Shown: piece after piece, positions 25,971 to 34,303 of the stretch | How the letters are laid out: each line of letters opens with the position of its first letter | Position numbering within the stretch: position 1 is the first letter of the stretch | Assembly: GCA_964640725.1 (NCBI GenBank) | Contig: CAZXIJ010000004.1 | Span: 152,579-216,578 of the forward strand | Direction: 5' to 3' | DNA from: CALHVX01 sp964640725 | Lineage (GTDB): Bacteria; Pseudomonadota; Gammaproteobacteria; Pseudomonadales; Azotimanducaceae | DNA length: 64,000 bases | Notes under the pieces: generated by a model | The model's input: only the letters and a program-made list of their open reading frames with translations | Told to the model about the DNA's origin: nothing | Database searches by the model: none | Translations under genes and position numbers: made by a program

Positions 25971-26022
25971 GGGTTCTCGCGCTTTGCTGGTTGAAGGAAC
26001 AGAAACAGAGGCGCTGACGCGC

Positions 26023-27121
26023 CTACAGGCCGGCCTTGAGGCTGGCTTCGACAAAATCGTCCAGATCGCCGTCGAGCACGCTGCCCGGATCGCTGCGCTC
26101 GACATTGGTGCGCAGATCCTTGATGCGTGACTGGTCCAGCACGTAGGAGCGGATCTGGCTGCCCCAGCCGATGTCGGCTTTGGCGTCTTCGATCACCTGC
26201 TGCTCGGCGCGGCGCTTCTGCAGCTCCAGCTCGTACAGCTTGGCCCGCAGCTGCTTGTAGGCCTTGTCCTTGTTCTGGTGCTGGGATCGCTCGCTCTGAC
26301 ACTGCACCACTGTGTTGGTGGGCTGGTGCGTTAAGCGCACCGCCGAGTCGGTCCGGTTCACATGCTGCCCACCCGCGCCGCTGGCGCGGTAGGTGTCTAC
26401 GCGAACGTCGGACGGGTTGATGTCAATCTCGATGTCGTCGTCGATCTCCGGGGCGATGAAGACCGACGCAAAAGAGGTGTGCCGCCGATTGCCGGAATCG
26501 AAGGGCGATTTGCGCACCAGGCGGTGCACGCCGGTTTCTGTGCGCAGCCAGCCATAGGCGAAGTCGCCGGTGACGTGTACCGCGGCGCTCTTGATGCCGG
26601 CTACGTCACCTTCAGAAACCTCGGTCACTTCGGTGCTGAAGCCGCGTTTCTCGGCCCACTTCAGATACATGCGCAGCAGCATCTCGGCCCAGTCCTGGGC
26701 CTCCGTGCCGCCGCTGCCAGCCTGAATGTCGAGGTAGGCGCCGTTCTCGTCGAGGTCGCCCTGAAACATGCGACGGAACTCAAGCTTGGCGAGGTCTGCA
26801 TCGAGCGCCGCGAGTTCCGCAGCAATGTCGTCCAGACTCTGCTGGTCGTCTTCCTCTGCCGCCAGATCCGCAAGCTCGCCCAGGTCGGCCAGAGACTCGG
26901 TATTTTTGGTCAGCGTGCTGACCAGCAGATCCAGGCTGGCCCGCTCTTTACCGAGCGCCTGGGCTCGGTCCTGATCGTCCCATACCGCCGGGTCGGCGAG
27001 CTCGCGCTCTACCTCTTCGAGCCGTTCGCGGCGAGCATCGAAGTCAAAGATACCCCCGAAGGTCGTCATCACGACTCGACAGGTCTTTGATCTGTTCGCG
27101 GATAGAGGTGATTTCGGCCAT
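26023..27121 (-). CDS. prfB: Peptide chain release factor 2 with programmed +1 frameshift
   Basis: RF2 terminates translation at UGA and UAA. The first frame starts ATG at 27119-27121 and runs 25 codons to an in-frame TGA at 27044-27046; the rest continues in the +1 frame with DFDARRERLEEVERE. The shift site reads GGGGGTATCTTTGAC, the classical Shine-Dalgarno-like stretch plus CTT-TGA-C slip. The joined protein is 365 residues, exactly the E. coli length. The stop-recognition motif SPF (RKSPFDSGNRRHTSF) and the peptidyl-hydrolysis motif GGQ (GAGGQHVNRTDS) are present. RF2 level controls its own frameshifting. A start MTTFGG predicted by simple ORF calling is an artefact of the shift. Confidence 0.97.
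27043..27058 (-). promoter_or_regulatory. prfB autoregulatory +1 frameshift site
   Basis: On the minus strand the bases CGGGGGTATCTTTGAC contain a GGGGG stretch that acts as an internal Shine-Dalgarno, followed at the known spacing by CTT TGA C. When RF2 is scarce the ribosome slips one base forward past the UGA. Confidence 0.95.
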
Positions 27122-27158
27122 GAGTCGGTGCTGTGCCCGGCTGTAAAGGGCGCGAATT

Positions 27159-28928
27159 CTAGCCGAGGGGGGCCACATGCTCCACCACCAGCTGGAGCGT
27201 CGAGCGAGCGCGGTAGCGATTTTCTTCCAGCCGAAACACCGCTCGGACGCGCTTGACGGACACCGGCGGTGTCCGGAAGGCGATGGCGTCGAACAGCTGC
27301 CCCTCGCAGCCGAGGGTCATCTTGAGGTGGGTCTCGCCAACGACTCGCTCGCTGACCAGGTCGAAGTCGCCGTAAAAACAAGGCTCCGGAAACTGCTGGC
27401 CCCAGGGCCCCCCGGCTGCCAGCGCCTGGGCCAGCGCCATGGTCATGTCCGCGGCTGGCAGCGCGCCGTCGGTGACGAAGGTGCGGGCCAGCGCCGTGGC
27501 CGGGAGCTTCTCGGCCACAGCCTGCTCGAAGATTCGCGCGAACTGCGGGAAGTGGATCTCGCCAATGCTCAGCCCGGCCGCCATGGCGTGCCCGCCAAAC
27601 TTGCGGATCAGCCCCGGATAGCGAGTCGCGATGCTGTCCAGCAAATCGCGGATATGCACGCCGGGCACAGAACGGGCAGACCCCTTCAGCTCTCCGGGCG
27701 CCGCATCGCCGGCGACGGCGAAGGCGATGATCGGCCGCGCCAGCTTGTCCTTGAGCCGGCCGGCAACAAGTCCCACCACGCCCTGATGCCATTGCGGGTC
27801 GAACACCGCCAAGCCCCGGGGCTGTTCCGCCGCCGCTGCCGAGGCCTGGAGCTCGGCTTGCCGCAGCGCCTGGGCCGCGTGCAGCTCCGCTTCGGCAACC
27901 ATCTCGGCTTCCAGCTCCCGCCGCATCTGGTTCAGCTCGTTCAGCGCTTTCGCCAGGCGCCGAGCCTCATCGACATCGTCGGCCAGCAGGCACCGGATAC
28001 CGATCGTCATGTCATCCAGGCGTCCGGCTGCGTTCAGCCGCGGGCCCAGGGCAAAGCCAAGGTCCTGGGCACTGAGCGTCTCCAGGTCGCGCTTGGCGAA
28101 CTCCAGCATGGCTTTCAGCCCTTCGCAGCAGGCCCCGGCGCGCATGCGCCGCAACCCCTGAGCCACCAGAATGCGGTTATTGCGGTCCAGCGGCACGACA
28201 TCGGCCACCGTGCCCAGCGCCACCAGGTCCAGATAGCGCGCCAGGTTGGGCGCCGCATGCCCCTCGAACCAGCCTTGCGCCTGCAGCACCGCCCGGGTCG
28301 CGCCGAGCACGTAGTAGATCACCCCGACCCCGGCCAGGGCCCGGGACCCGAAGGTGGCTTCGGGCAGCACGGGGTTGACCAGGGCACAGGCATCCGGCCG
28401 TTCGGCCCCGGGCAGGTGGTGGTCGGTCACGATCACCTCCATGCCCAGCGCGTTGGCCCGCGCAACGCCTTCGATGCTGGCCACGCCGTTGTCGACGGTG
28501 ACCAGCAGGTCCGGGACTTGCGCAGCAGCCAGCTCGACAATCTCCGGTGACAGGCCGTAGCCGTACTCGAACCGGTTCGGCACCAGGAAGGAAATGTGTT
28601 CAGCCCGAAAGTCGCGCAGCACGCGCATGGCCAGCGCGACGGACGTCGCTCCGTCGGCGTCAAAGTCGCCCACCAGCAAAATCTTCTGCTGTTCCCGCAC
28701 GGCCCGGGCCAGCCGCTGCGCCGCGCGATCGATGTCCGGAAGCTCTGCCGGCTTGAGGAGCTGGCCCAGGGACAGGTCCCGGGCCAGCGCCGGTGCTTCA
28801 CCGCGCGCTTCGTAGATCTGCTGCAGCCGGGTCTCCGGCGACATGGAAGCTGCTGCCGCCAGCGCCTCGGGCACCGTCTCCGGGGCGCCAGCCGGCCGAC
28901 GCTGAAGAATGACCGCGGCGGTCGTCAT
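27159..28928 (-). CDS. recJ: Single-stranded-DNA-specific exonuclease RecJ
   Basis: RecJ degrades single strands 5' to 3' in RecF-pathway recombination and in repair. The 589 residues (E. coli 577) carry DHH-family motifs: LLVGDFDADGATSVAL near residue 83, VTVDNGVASIEG near 143, and VIVTDHHLPG near 167. The DHHA1 motif is FGGHAMAAGLSIG near 445. It sits 37 bp before prfB and 18 bp after hom on the same strand. Confidence 0.95.
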   Translation of the reverse strand: MTTAAVILQRRPAGAPETVPEALAAAASMSPETRLQQIYEARGEAPALARDLSLGQLLKPAELPDIDRAAQRLARAVREQQKILLVGDFDADGATSVALAMRVLRDFRAEHISFLVPNRFEYGYGLSPEIVELAAAQVPDLLVTVDNGVASIEGVARANALGMEVIVTDHHLPGAERPDACALVNPVLPEATFGSRALAGVGVIYYVLGATRAVLQAQGWFEGHAAPNLARYLDLVALGTVADVVPLDRNNRILVAQGLRRMRAGACCEGLKAMLEFAKRDLETLSAQDLGFALGPRLNAAGRLDDMTIGIRCLLADDVDEARRLAKALNELNQMRRELEAEMVAEAELHAAQALRQAELQASAAAAEQPRGLAVFDPQWHQGVVGLVAGRLKDKLARPIIAFAVAGDAAPGELKGSARSVPGVHIRDLLDSIATRYPGLIRKFGGHAMAAGLSIGEIHFPQFARIFEQAVAEKLPATALARTFVTDGALPAADMTMALAQALAAGGPWGQQFPEPCFYGDFDLVSERVVGETHLKMTLGCEGQLFDAIAFRTPPVSVKRVRAVFRLEENRYRARSTLQLVVEHVAPLG

Positions 28929-28946
28929 GAGCGCAGGCGCCGGCAG

Positions 28947-30287
28947 TCAGGCGGCGTCAAGGCTTTCCACCCGGATCACGCGCACCGCGCCGACCACTGC
29001 CGGTAGCGTCGACAGCTTGGCCACGGCCCGCCGCAGCTCGCGCTCCTGGACCGCCTGGGTGATCAGCACCACCGGCACCTGCGGTGGCCCGGCCGCGCGG
29101 CTGACCGCCTGCTCACGCTGAATGACCGACTCGATACTGATATCAAACTCTCCGAGTACCGTCGCGACGGTGGCGAAAACGCCCGGCTCGTCCAGGCAGG
29201 AGAGCCGCAGGTAGTAGCCGCAGCGCGCTGCATCAATCCCGACCGGCGGCAGGTTGGCGGTCACGCAGCGCGGCGGCAAACAGTCCCGGGCAATCGCAAC
29301 GATGTCCGCCACTACGGCTGAGGCGGTGGGCAGCTTGCCGGCGCCAGGACCGACGAAGGCCGTCACGCCGGCCGCGTCGCCGCCGACGACCACGGCGTTG
29401 GTCACGCCGTCGGTCTGCGCCAGCAACGACGTCCGCGGCAGCAGCGCCGGATGGACCCGGGCATCGATGCCGTGCGGGAGCCGCCGGGCCAGGCCCACGT
29501 GCTTGATCACATAACCCAGACGTTCGGCGTATTCGATGTCCTCAGGAGCGATCGCCTCAATGCCCTCCACGGGCAGATCGCGAAAAGCAAAGTCGGTGTC
29601 GAAGGCCAGCCCGGCAAGGATCGCCAGCTTGTGCGCCGCGTCGATACCGCCGACGTCAAAGGTCGGGTCGGCCTCGGCGTAGCCCAGCGCCTGCGCTTCA
29701 GCCAGGGCCTGCTCGAAGGTCTGACCGCCCTGTGCCATGGCGGTGAGGATGTAGTTCGATGTGCCGTTGATGATGCCGGCCAGCCAATCGATGGTGTTGG
29801 CGCTGAGGCCGGCGGTCAGCGCGTTCAGCACCGGAATGCCGCCAGCCACTGCCGCTTCGTAAGCCAGACGTACCTCGTGCTGGCGTGCCAACGCTTCCAG
29901 CGCTTTGCCGTGCTCGGCAATCAGCGCCTTGTTGGCCGTGACGACCGGCTTGCCGTTCGCCAGCGCAGCGGCGACCAGGCCCCGGGCAGGCTCGATCCCG
30001 CCAATGCACTCGACCACCAGATCGAGTTCCGGGTCCGCGACCAGAGCCTCTAAATCATCGCTGAACGCGGCCCCGTGCAGCTGGGCATCATCGCGCAGCC
30101 GGCGGCTGGCCACCGCTGTGCACTGCACCGGGTGGCCCGTTCGCGCAGCGAGCAGGCCTGCGTTTGCGTTCAGGATATCGAGCACGCCCTGCGCCACCGT
30201 GCCGAGGCCGAGCACGCCCACCCGCAGGGGCTGCGCGTCAGCGCTGGATGGGTCCGCTGACCGGGAATTCGACTGAGACTGGGCCAA
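28947..30287 (-). CDS. hom: Homoserine dehydrogenase
   Basis: Hom reduces aspartate semialdehyde to homoserine, on the way to threonine and methionine. The NAD(P) motif GVLGLGTVAQGVLDIL is near the N-terminus, and the conserved core shows TANKALIAEHG, AAVAGGIPVLNAL, INGTSNYILTAM and GYAEADPTFDVGGIDAAHKL. A C-terminal ACT domain (LSCLDEPGVFATVATVLGEF) suggests threonine feedback. No ATG precedes the conserved part; I used the TTG at 30287 (446 residues), but a TTG at 30320 would add 11 residues. Unlike Pseudomonas, no thrC follows; recJ comes next. Confidence 0.93.
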   Translation of the reverse strand: MAQSQSNSRSADPSSADAQPLRVGVLGLGTVAQGVLDILNANAGLLAARTGHPVQCTAVASRRLRDDAQLHGAAFSDDLEALVADPELDLVVECIGGIEPARGLVAAALANGKPVVTANKALIAEHGKALEALARQHEVRLAYEAAVAGGIPVLNALTAGLSANTIDWLAGIINGTSNYILTAMAQGGQTFEQALAEAQALGYAEADPTFDVGGIDAAHKLAILAGLAFDTDFAFRDLPVEGIEAIAPEDIEYAERLGYVIKHVGLARRLPHGIDARVHPALLPRTSLLAQTDGVTNAVVVGGDAAGVTAFVGPGAGKLPTASAVVADIVAIARDCLPPRCVTANLPPVGIDAARCGYYLRLSCLDEPGVFATVATVLGEFDISIESVIQREQAVSRAAGPPQVPVVLITQAVQERELRRAVAKLSTLPAVVGAVRVIRVESLDAA

Positions 30288-30341
30288 GATACGCGCGCCT
30301 GCTGATGCACAGCCGCGCAAGGTACCACGGTCCAGCCGGTT

Positions 30342-31172
30342 TCAGATGCCCATGGTGGCAGCCAGCTGATCGGCGGGCATGTAGCCCGGCAGCAGCGTGC
30401 CGTCTTCGAGGACAATAGCCGGCGTGCCGCTGATCCCCAGCTGGCGTCCGAGGCCGTACTGGTCGGCCACCGGGTTGGCGCAGGTCCGGTCTGCGACGGC
30501 CTGCCCGGCCTTGAGCCGGGTCAACGCATCCTGCCGATCATCGGCACACCAGGCCGAAACGATCTTGTCATAGGACTTGGAGCCGACCCCGGCGCGCGGG
30601 TAGGCCAGGTAACGCACCTCGATCCCTTTGGCGTTGAGGGCCGGGACCTCCTGATGGAGCTTGCGGCAGTAGCCGCAATCAACGTCCGTAAACACGTACA
30701 GCGCGGCTTTCGCTTTGCCTTCCGGGCTGAAGTTGACCGTATCCTTGGTATCAATGGTCGCGATCAGGCTGCGGCGCTTGCCGGAGCGGCCGACTTCGGT
30801 CAGGTTGACCAGATCGTTTCCTTCCAGGTTGAACAGGTCGCCGCCGAGCAGGTAGCGGCCATCGGTCGTGCCGTAGTATGTCGATCCGTCAGAAAGGTTC
30901 AGGGCCACCAGGCCAGCGACCGGCGTCTCTGTCACGGACTCGATGGGCAAACCCGGCCGCAAGGCCGCCAGCCGTGCGACGATCTTCTCGCCGCCTTTGG
31001 CCTCTATCTTGGGCGCCCCTGCCGGCGCTTCGTCCGCTGCTCGCAGGCCCCCGCTGTAAGCGGCGCTGAGCGCCGCGAGAACGACGGCAACGGCCAGCAG
31101 GCTCAGCCGGCGGGAAGACAGCAGGCGGCTGAATGGGCCGCGGCGCGGCGCGGCAAAGACTGACTGGTTCAT
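30342..31172 (-). CDS. dsbC: Thiol:disulfide interchange protein DsbC
   Basis: A periplasmic disulfide isomerase. A membrane-type signal sequence lies at about 20-45 (LSLLAVAVVLAALSAAYS); the mature part has the N-terminal dimerisation domain and a thioredoxin fold with active site C166-G-Y-C169 and cis-proline loop GTPAIV. I took the ATG at 31170-31172 because TGAGG lies six bases upstream; a second ATG six codons earlier has no ribosome binding site. Gene order xerD-dsbC-hom is the same as in Pseudomonas. Confidence 0.93.
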   Translation of the reverse strand: MNQSVFAAPRRGPFSRLLSSRRLSLLAVAVVLAALSAAYSGGLRAADEAPAGAPKIEAKGGEKIVARLAALRPGLPIESVTETPVAGLVALNLSDGSTYYGTTDGRYLLGGDLFNLEGNDLVNLTEVGRSGKRRSLIATIDTKDTVNFSPEGKAKAALYVFTDVDCGYCRKLHQEVPALNAKGIEVRYLAYPRAGVGSKSYDKIVSAWCADDRQDALTRLKAGQAVADRTCANPVADQYGLGRQLGISGTPAIVLEDGTLLPGYMPADQLAATMGI

Positions 31173-31280
31173 GAACGGCCTCAATTGCATGGCGTCAGTG
31201 CGGCAGCTTACCGCACTGTCCGTAGATTCTGACCGCGCTGCCCGCCGGGAATTCCCGGGGCGCGCGGAAAATGAGAAGCC

Positions 31281-32165
31281 CTAGCCCCGGGGATGGTGTT
31301 TTTCGTGAACATCCTTCAACCGCAGCTGGGCCACATGAGTATAGATCTGCGTGGTCGAAAGGTCGGCGTGACCAAGCATCAGCTGGACCGCCCGAAGGTC
31401 AGCGCCGTGATTGACCAGGTGCGTCGCAAAGGCATGCCGCAGCACATGCGGCGACACCGGTGCCGCTATGCCGGCCTGCGCCGCGTACTTGCGAATGGCG
31501 TGCCAGAAGGTCTGCCGGGTCATGGCACGCCCGCGATTGCTTGGGAACAGCGCGGCGCTGTGCCCCGCCGCCCCGGGGACCGCGCCCCGCTCTGCCTGAT
31601 AGCGTTCCAGCCAGGCCACCGCCTGCTCGCCCAGGGGTACAAGCCGCTCTTTGCCGCCTTTGCCGATGACCCGGACCACCCCCTGGCGCAGGTTCACCGC
31701 CGACGGCGTGAGGGCAACCAGCTCAGAAACCCGCAACCCTGTTGCATATAACAGCTCCAGCATGGTGCGGTCGCGCAGACCCATCAACGTTTCTGTATCC
31801 GGTGCGGCAAGCAGCCGGTCGACGTCCTGCTCGGACAGGATCTTGGGGAGGGGCCGGCCCAGACGCGGGGAGCGCAGGCCAGCAGAGGGGTCTTCGGCCA
31901 GACGACCGGCAGCCACGGCTTGCCGGTAAAAGCGGCGCACACTGGACAGCCAGCGCGCGGCGCTCCGCGCCTGCATGCCAGCGTCAAAGCAAGCTGCCAG
32001 GGCGGTCTGCAGATCAGCCGGTGTTGCGCTGACGAGCGGCGCGGCCAGCAGTCGGCGAAGCATGGTGAGATCGCGGCGATAAGCCGCGAGGGTATTGTCG
32101 CTGAGCCCGGCTTCCAGCCACAGCTCGTCCAGAAACCGGGCGATTTCCGGGTCCGTATCAGCCAT
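31281..32165 (-). CDS. xerD: Tyrosine recombinase XerD
   Basis: XerD with XerC resolves chromosome dimers at dif. The 294 residues (E. coli 298) have a SAM-like N-terminal domain and a catalytic domain with all six residues of tyrosine recombinases: R145 (ATGLRVSEL), K169 (GKGGKERLVPLG), H240 and R243 (HVLRHAFATHLVNHGADLR), H266 (MLGHADLSTTQIYTHV) and Y275. Its place next to dsbC and its length mark it as the housekeeping enzyme, not a phage or integron integrase. Confidence 0.95.
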   Translation of the reverse strand: MADTDPEIARFLDELWLEAGLSDNTLAAYRRDLTMLRRLLAAPLVSATPADLQTALAACFDAGMQARSAARWLSSVRRFYRQAVAAGRLAEDPSAGLRSPRLGRPLPKILSEQDVDRLLAAPDTETLMGLRDRTMLELLYATGLRVSELVALTPSAVNLRQGVVRVIGKGGKERLVPLGEQAVAWLERYQAERGAVPGAAGHSAALFPSNRGRAMTRQTFWHAIRKYAAQAGIAAPVSPHVLRHAFATHLVNHGADLRAVQLMLGHADLSTTQIYTHVAQLRLKDVHEKHHPRG

Positions 32166-32195
32166 CGCCGGGCCGAGGGCGGCCCGCCATCAGGG

Positions 32196-32546
32196 CTAGA
32201 CCTTTTCCTTGATCCGCGCAGCGCGGCCAGACAGTTCGCGCAGGTAGTACAGCTTCGCCTGACGCACGTCGCCGCGGCGCTTGACCGTCACCGACTCGAT
32301 GAGCGGCGAGTGGGTCTGGAAAGACCGCTCGACGCCGACCCCGTGGGAGATCTTGCGCACGGTAAACGCGGAGTTCAAGCCCCGGGTCTTCTTGCCGATG
32401 ACCACTCCTTCGTAGGCCTGCAGCCGCTCCCGGGAGCCTTCCTTGACGCGCACCTGAACGACAACGGTGTCGCCCGGGGCAAATTCGGGGACGTCGCTCT
32501 TGAGCTGCTCTGTCTCCAGAGCATCGATAATCTTGTTGTTGCGCAC
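32196..32546 (-). CDS. rplS: 50S ribosomal protein L19
   Basis: L19 lies at the 30S-50S interface. The 116 residues match E. coli (115). Typical segments are FAPGDTVVVQVRVKEGSRERLQ, FTVRKISHGVGVERSFQ and VKRRGDVRQAKLYYLRELSG. The start is GTG. It is the last gene of the rpsP-rimM-trmD-rplS operon, 22 bp after trmD. Confidence 0.97.
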   Translation of the reverse strand: MRNNKIIDALETEQLKSDVPEFAPGDTVVVQVRVKEGSRERLQAYEGVVIGKKTRGLNSAFTVRKISHGVGVERSFQTHSPLIESVTVKRRGDVRQAKLYYLRELSGRAARIKEKV

Positions 32547-32568
32547 GGCGGCGTACTCCTCGTTCGCG

Positions 32569-33333
32569 TTAGCTGTTGCTGCTTCCCAGCAGGTTTTCGA
32601 GCAGGCTCTTCAGCAGTTCCCGATCCTCTTCGCCCAGGGGCGCCGAGGTCAAAAGGTCCGGCCTGTTGCGGTAAGTCGCCAGTAGCGCCTGCCCGCGGCG
32701 CCAGCGATCAATCGCGGCGTGATCGCCGCTCAAGAGCACCTTTGGCACCATGCCCGAGACATGATTTTCCGGGCGCGTATACTGCGGAAAATCGAGCCTG
32801 GCATCAAGGTGTGATTCTTGCACGGGCGAGGCCGAGTTCCCCAGAACGCCTGGCAGCAGCCGTGCGACCGCATCGACCAGCACCAGCGCCGGCAGCTCCC
32901 CGCCGGACAGCACGTAGTCGCCGATGGAAACCTCCTGGTCTACGGCCGCGTCCAGCACCCGCTGGTCGAAGCCCTCGTAGCGGCCACAAAGCAGAATCAG
33001 CCCGCTCTCCTGCGCCAAGCCGCTCACGGCCTGCTGGGTGAGCCGCTCGCCGGAGGGGGTCAGCGCGATGGTCCGGGGCGGCCGCTCGGCGCTCAGCTGG
33101 TGGCGCCGGCGAGCCTCATCAATTGCGGCCAGCAGCGGTTCCGGGCGCAGCACCATGCCAGCACCGCCGCCGTAGGGGCGATCATCGACGCTGCCGTGGC
33201 GGTCGACGGCAAAATCCCGCAAATCCACCGCGTCCAGATCGATGAGCCCGTCCCGGGCCGCACGGCCCACCACCCCCTGATCGGCCAGCAAACCCAGCAT
33301 CTCCGGAAACACCGTCAGCAACGTGAAACGCAT
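32569..33333 (-). CDS. trmD: tRNA (guanine-N1)-methyltransferase TrmD
   Basis: TrmD makes m1G37 in tRNAs, preventing +1 frameshifts. The 254 residues match E. coli (255). The SPOUT trefoil-knot signatures are LLCGRYEGFDQRVLD and SIGDYVLSGGELPALVLVDAV, and the C-terminal domain has LLSGDHAAIDRWRR. Its ATG overlaps the rimM stop by one base (TGATG). Confidence 0.97.
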   Translation of the reverse strand: MRFTLLTVFPEMLGLLADQGVVGRAARDGLIDLDAVDLRDFAVDRHGSVDDRPYGGGAGMVLRPEPLLAAIDEARRRHQLSAERPPRTIALTPSGERLTQQAVSGLAQESGLILLCGRYEGFDQRVLDAAVDQEVSIGDYVLSGGELPALVLVDAVARLLPGVLGNSASPVQESHLDARLDFPQYTRPENHVSGMVPKVLLSGDHAAIDRWRRGQALLATYRNRPDLLTSAPLGEEDRELLKSLLENLLGSSNS

Positions 33334-33899
33334 CAGGGTCGAGGCTCAAAAACTTCCGGCCAGGTCAGCTCGATGGTCCCCGCCGACAGGTCGACGGCGC
33401 CGGTGAACTCGGCCACGAAGGGAACCAGCACTTCGTAGGGCGACTCCAGTGCCAGGCGTGAGCCCAGCTCATCGCTGCAGCGAATGGTCAGCACCGCGTG
33501 GGCGGGCGTATCGATGACCGCATGCACGGTGCCGAGGTCCGAGCCATCGGGCGCCAGGGCCCGCAGACCTTCGAGATCGCGCCAGTAAAAGCTGTCGGCC
33601 TCCGCCGGCGGCAAGGAAGAGGCCGGCAGCGCCAGGGACTGCCCGCGCAGGGCCGCAGCCTGGTCCCGGTCGGTCACGCCGGGCAGCGCGGCCAGCAGGC
33701 GGTTGCGCCCGGGTTGGGAGCGGTCCTGAAAGCGAACCTTGCCCAGGGGCTGATAGTGCCCGGGCGCGCCAAGGTGGAGGTCCTGATAGCGCATCAGGTC
33801 CGAGGGGTTTTCGGTGTAAGAGGTCACGTTGACCCAGCCCCGCACGCCGTGCGGAGCGCCAACGCGGCCGACCAGGATGAAGTCGGCGACGGGCTTCGT
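33333..33899 (-). CDS. rimM: Ribosome maturation factor RimM, apparently with a non-standard start codon
   Basis: RimM assists 30S maturation around S19. The protein has the N-terminal barrel (VGRVGAPHGVRGWVNV) and a PRC-barrel C-terminal domain (DSFYWRDLEGL and following). The conserved VGRVGAPHG part lies upstream of the first GTG (33845), and the frame contains no ATG, GTG or TTG between the rpsP stop and that point. I therefore place the start at ACG (33897-33899), 4 bases after the rpsP stop, giving 188 residues with an N-terminus that lines up with Pseudomonas RimM; ATC at 33878 or CTG at 33875 are alternatives. A sequencing error turning ATG into ACG is equally possible. Confidence 0.9.
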   Translation of the reverse strand, partial: TKPVADFILVGRVGAPHGVRGWVNVTSYTENPSDLMRYQDLHLGAPGHYQPLGKVRFQDRSQPGRNRLLAALPGVTDRDQAAALRGQSLALPASSLPPAEADSFYWRDLEGLRALAPDGSDLGTVHAVIDTPAHAVLTIRCSDELGSRLALESPYEVLVPFVAEFTGAVDLSAGTIELTWPEVFEPRP

Positions 33900-33903
33900 C
33901 CGG

Positions 33904-34179
33904 CTAGCTTTCCGCTGCAGCTGGGGCTTCCGTCGCGGCTTTGCGGGCCATGCCGATCAGCCGGGCCACGGAATCAGAGGGCTGGGCGCCTACAGACAGC
34001 CAGTGGTCCGCCCGCTCCAGGTTCACCCGAAGGGATTCAGCGTTGCCTTTGGACAGCGGGTTGTAGAAACCGATGCGCTCGACGAAGCGGCCATCCCGGC
34101 GCGCTGCCCGGTCGGCAACGGTCAGATGGTAGAACGGCGCTTTTTTGGCCCCGTGACGGGCAAGACGAATGACGAGCAT
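33904..34179 (-). CDS. rpsP: 30S ribosomal protein S16
   Basis: S16 is an early-binding 30S protein. The 91 residues (E. coli 82) begin LVIRLARHGAKKAPFYHLTV and include RRDGRFVERIGFYNPLS; a short Ala/Glu tail is added at the C-terminus. First gene of the rpsP-rimM-trmD-rplS operon; a promoter-like sequence lies about 45 bp upstream. Confidence 0.96.
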   Translation of the reverse strand: MLVIRLARHGAKKAPFYHLTVADRAARRDGRFVERIGFYNPLSKGNAESLRVNLERADHWLSVGAQPSDSVARLIGMARKAATEAPAAAES

Positions 34180-34224
34180 AGGGTTTGAGACGCTTTTTAA
34201 ACGGTCGGTTTTTCGAGGCGGCGT

Positions 34225-34252
34225 ATTCTAACGGACCGGCGCTGGAGCGCAA
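34225..34252 (-). promoter_or_regulatory. Possible sigma-70 promoter for rpsP-rimM-trmD-rplS
   Basis: On the minus strand a TTGCGC (34247-34252) and a TAGAAT (34225-34230) are separated by 16 bases, 45 bases before the rpsP start. The -10 matches consensus at 5 of 6 positions, the -35 at 3 of 6. Confidence 0.4.
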
Positions 34253-34303
34253 GCCAGACCTGATCGACTCCTGAGGCGGCCCCGACAGGGCCCCCAGCGG
34301 GTC

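Noticed and set aside
24252..25994. 580-residue plus-strand frame opposite lysS
   Set aside because: Shadow of lysS; no recognisable domain.
26023..27792. 589-residue frame covering prfB and part of recJ
   Set aside because: Its N-terminal half is antisense-like noise in recJ; the real RF2 starts at 27121 and shifts frame at 27046.
31281..32165. Tyrosine recombinase as a sign of a mobile element
   Set aside because: Length, residues and gene order (next to dsbC) identify housekeeping XerD; no att repeats or phage genes nearby.
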